The translations under genes were made by a program, and so were the position numbers. Shown piece after piece: positions 5,470 through 5,705 of a stretch of 5,705 nucleotides of DNA. Origin of the DNA: Candidatus Pacearchaeota archaeon. Lineage in GTDB: Archaea; Nanobdellota; Nanobdellia; Pacearchaeales; GW2011-AR1. Numbering within the stretch: the stretch's first letter is position 1; each line of letters opens with the position of its first letter. The notes beneath the pieces were generated by a model. The model had not been told where the DNA came from and made no database searches. It worked only from the letters and a program-made list of their open reading frames with translations. Where the stretch lies: contig JAGVWR010000050.1 in the NCBI GenBank assembly GCA_018304205.1, positions 1-5,705 of the forward strand. Direction: 5' to 3'.

Positions 5470-5554
5470 TTTGTGGTTCAACAATCCGCAGAACAGGTCT
5501 AACCTCAACTGCAGGAACAGGAACTTGAACAACGACAACAATGCTTTCGGAATG
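5470..5554 (+). repeat. DGR template repeat (TR)
   Basis: This is the invariant donor copy for the VR at 5043-5127. It carries 29 adenines, mostly in the first two positions of AAC/AAT codons (11 Asn codons in the frame matching the target), the arrangement that lets adenine mutagenesis reach many amino acids without creating stop codons. An imperfect palindrome centred on ACAAAGCTTTGT (5463-5474) covers its 5' edge and has no counterpart at the VR. The TR ends 16 nt before the first possible RT start codon. It is presumably transcribed as the RNA template for the RT. Confidence 0.95.
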
Positions 5555-5576
5555 ACCTTGGTTGAGGTTTATGATT

Positions 5577-5705
5577 ATGGAATATCTTGGTAATTATGAA
5601 CTTCTTTATTCAATGGGAAATCTAATTCTTGCTTGGAGAAAAGCGAGAAAGGGAAAGACGAAAAAGAGAGATGTTATTGAATTTGAAAAAAATTTAGAAA
5701 AGAAT
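5577..5705 (+). CDS. DGR reverse transcriptase, N-terminal part only
   Basis: The RT copies the TR RNA into adenine-mutated cDNA that replaces the VR. Only 43 residues are present before the window ends, so the catalytic YxDD box is not visible. The segment LAWRKARKGKTKK followed by VIEFEKNLEKN is the characteristic N-terminal opening of DGR and related group II-type reverse transcriptases. The start is set by GAGGT (5564-5568), a good archaeal Shine-Dalgarno 8 nt before ATG 5577. ATG 5571 in the same frame, which would add two residues, is only 2 nt away from it. This is the one gene in the window with a convincing Shine-Dalgarno, as expected if it follows the TR on a leadered transcript. 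The upstream frame closes at TGA 5553-5555, at the TR end. Confidence 0.88.
   Translation, partial: MEYLGNYELLYSMGNLILAWRKARKGKTKKRDVIEFEKNLEKN

Larger units (their letters stand above)
4559..5705 (+). other. Diversity-generating retroelement (DGR) cassette, right end cut off
   Basis: The order is promoter, target gene with VR, short hairpin after the VR, intergenic region, TR, then reverse transcriptase, all on the plus strand. VR and TR differ only at TR adenines, which is the defining signature of DGR mutagenic retrohoming. No open frame for an Avd-type accessory protein fits in the 165 nt between target stop and TR; if one exists it lies beyond the window. The housekeeping neighbours gatD and gatE suggest a chromosomal, cellular DGR. 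Confidence 0.9.

Noticed and set aside
5445..5528. Short ATG frame of 27 codons across the TR
   Set aside because: It runs in a frame different from the target-matching one, lacks a promoter or ribosome-binding site at the right distance, and crosses a template repeat whose sequence is explained by the VR.
1..5705. CRISPR arrays, tRNA or rRNA genes, insertion sequences
   Set aside because: No spaced identical repeats, cloverleaf-like segments or transposase frames were seen on either strand; repeats present are the gatD duplication, the operator arms and the VR/TR pair.

Overview
The window reads as chromosomal DNA of an AT-rich archaeon. The decisive evidence is a gatD and gatE pair, the archaea-only Glu-tRNA(Gln) amidotransferase. 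Protein starts sit 29-30 nt downstream of TTTWAAWA-type TATA boxes with no room for a Shine-Dalgarno leader, which points to leaderless transcripts. The compact GatE, the broken AAA/DUF4143 ATPase and a cellular diversity-generating retroelement (DGR) suggest a DPANN lineage (Woesearchaeales/Pacearchaeales-like). That placement is inference, not proven here.

Layout. Positions 1-133 hold a hairpin/T-run that may end an upstream gene, then a promoter. Positions 134-214 are a 5' remnant of a second gatD: its first 15 codons and its TATA box match the intact gatD downstream. A 26-nt perfect palindrome and a separate half-site flank the TATA box of the next gene, a AAA_14/DUF4143 ATPase (272-1466). 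That gene is split by a frame change and an apparent internal deletion, so it is called a pseudogene. Intact gatD follows (1535-2809), then a small gene of about 65 residues that needs a +1 frameshift to be read (2854-3052), then gatE (3083-4531). This GatE appears to lack the GAD (AspRS-like) insertion domain of the family.

The most notable system is at the right end: a DGR. The target gene (4588-5304) carries a variable repeat (VR, 5043-5127). An 85-nt template repeat (TR, 5470-5554) lies downstream. The two differ at 21 positions, and every one is an adenine in the TR; all 56 non-adenine TR positions are identical. The 5' end of a DGR-type reverse transcriptase begins 16-22 nt after the TR and runs off the window. 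In such systems the RT copies TR RNA with errors at adenines and the cDNA replaces the VR, so one exposed segment of the target protein is continually rewritten. Here the VR is internal (residues 153-180 of 238), followed by a 58-residue tail, and a short GC-rich hairpin lies just after it, where known DGRs carry a target-recognition hairpin. No avd-like accessory gene fits between target and TR.

GatD and GatE act together in translation and have no evident functional link to the DGR. Their presence argues that the DGR is in a cellular chromosome rather than a virus.
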